A stretch of 6,361 bases of DNA from an uncultured Dokdonia sp. Its GTDB lineage: Bacteria > Bacteroidota > Bacteroidia > Flavobacteriales > Flavobacteriaceae. Made by a program: the position numbers and the translations under genes. The stretch covers positions 1 to 6,361 of the forward strand of contig CAKZKZ010000358.1 of NCBI GenBank assembly GCA_937124495.1, given 5' to 3'. The notes beneath the pieces are model-generated. The model was given only the letters and a program-made list of their open reading frames with translations, had not been told where the DNA came from and made no database searches. Within the stretch, counting starts at the first letter, position 1; every line of letters begins with the position of its first letter. This document shows positions 5,903 through 6,361 of the stretch, one piece after another.

Positions 5903-6193
5903 ATTTCACCTAGTGCTTGAAATAATAGGTGTTCGCAAAAGAACTAAAATAGTTGGGAATAAAAAAATAAACATTTCCAAAAAATTTAAAAAAGTGGAAA
6001 AATGTCAAAAAATGAACTTTTCACTTACCAGATCCACTTACCAAGATAATCCAAATTCAAATGCACTGCTTATTGATTCTAGCAATACTATTCTAATATA
6101 ATAACCATTGAATTGATTATAGAAATTTTCATTTAAGATTTTAATAAATCATATTATTACAATACTTTTTAAGAAAAATACCTTTTCAAAAGA

Positions 6194-6220
6194 ATTGTAG
6201 AGATTGTAGAGATTGTAGAG
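6194..6220. repeat. Three perfect tandem copies of a 9-bp unit (ATTGTAGAG)
   Basis: The unit ATTGTAGAG occurs three times without mismatch or spacer (6194-6202, 6203-6211, 6212-6220). It is a direct repeat in non-coding DNA. Nothing nearby (no rep gene, no integrase in view) assigns it a role, and replication slippage is the simplest origin. Confidence 0.9.
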
Positions 6221-6235
6221 GTTAGCTTAATAATT

Positions 6236-6361
6236 TCATGTAAATCGCTTACGAGTGTAAGCTTCTCCTTTTTCAGACAGAGTATAATTTAAACCCTCAT
6301 TTTAATCTTTTATATCACAACCATATAGTTCCCAATACTTTTGTAATGTAGTCGTTGGCAT
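6236..6361 (-). pseudogene. Possible 3' end or remnant of a - strand gene, with an in-frame stop
   Basis: Read on the - strand from the window edge, one frame gives MPTTTLQKYWELYGCDIKD and a TAA (6304-6302). The same frame continues with NEGLNYTLSEKGEAYTRKRF before a TGA (6238-6236). Both parts have an ordinary protein-like composition, unlike the lysine/asparagine/isoleucine-rich translations of the AT-rich DNA around them, and the join is in frame. Two readings are possible: a gene entering from the right that ends at 6302, or a decayed gene whose reading was broken by the TAA. The ATG at 6361-6359 is at the very edge, so it may be internal. No family is recognised and the stretch is short, so confidence is low. 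Confidence 0.25.

Larger units (their letters stand above)
5903..6361. other. Gene-poor AT-rich region right of tRNA-Ser
   Basis: About 460 bases without a confident gene. The tRNA's promoter must lie in its left part, reading on the - strand, but I could not pick a convincing -33/-7 pair. The short + strand open frame here (5913-6101) is lysine- and asparagine-rich, has no start-site support and looks like translated AT-rich DNA. The right part holds the 9-bp tandem repeat at 6194-6220, a small hairpin at 6247-6262, and a possible gene remnant or gene end at 6236-6361. Confidence 0.6.

Noticed and set aside
5913..6101. Short + strand open frame (62 codons) right of the tRNA
   Set aside because: Its first half is the lysine/isoleucine/asparagine-rich composition expected of translated AT-rich DNA, there is no upstream signal, and it partly covers the likely promoter region of the tRNA. 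The last 29 residues (from an ATG at 6012) look slightly more protein-like, but they end at a stop and match no family I can defend.
1..6361. Sigma-54 (-24/-12) promoters controlling genes in the window
   Set aside because: I scanned by eye for TGGCAC-N5-TTGC-like sites on both strands in the intergenic regions and saw none that are convincing; a matrix scan was not possible.

Overview
The window looks like chromosomal DNA from a low-GC member of the Bacteroidota, most likely family Flavobacteriaceae. Four things point there: AT-rich intergenic DNA; almost no Shine-Dalgarno sequences ahead of clear genes; TAnnTTTG-type -7 promoter elements; and the gene set itself (a Bacteroidota-type sigma-54, a PorT-like outer-membrane barrel with a signal peptide ending in ...S|Q, and an ExbB / small membrane protein / ExbD / ExbD operon). 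I cannot name the genus from sequence alone.

Left part (1-2364, + strand): the window opens inside the C-terminal DNA-binding domain of a LuxR/NarL-type response regulator, which ends at 200. After a gap of about 100 bases comes rpoN (305-1759), encoding sigma-54. It overlaps by one base (TAATG) a seven-helix membrane protein that carries what looks like an altered PAP2 phosphatase signature.

Middle (2396-5587, - strand): a four-gene operon reads leftwards from about 5600. It encodes an ExbB/TolQ/MotA-type proton channel, a four-helix protein of unknown function, and two different ExbD proteins. The last three genes are only a few bases apart. This is an inner-membrane proton-motive-force motor, probably energising TonB-dependent outer-membrane transport, although no tonB is in view. 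The operon ends at a perfect 15-bp stem terminator (3152-3185). A separate outer-membrane beta-barrel gene follows on the same strand; its own promoter and GTG start lie just past the terminator. The longer reading frame starting inside the terminator hairpin is therefore probably wrong. This gene converges with the rpoN pair.

Right part (5588-6361): a 230-base upstream region for the motor operon, a class II tRNA-Ser(GGA) on the - strand without an encoded CCA, then about 460 bases with no confident gene. That stretch holds three perfect 9-bp tandem repeats, a small hairpin, and a possible end or remnant of a - strand gene at the window edge.

I see no CRISPR array, insertion sequence or clearly foreign system. 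Most of the content is core flavobacterial chromosome. The points most worth pursuing are the make-up of the motor (a CxxC-bearing ExbD paired with a canonical one, plus an unknown four-helix subunit), the PAP2-like partner of rpoN, and the barrel gene's start site.
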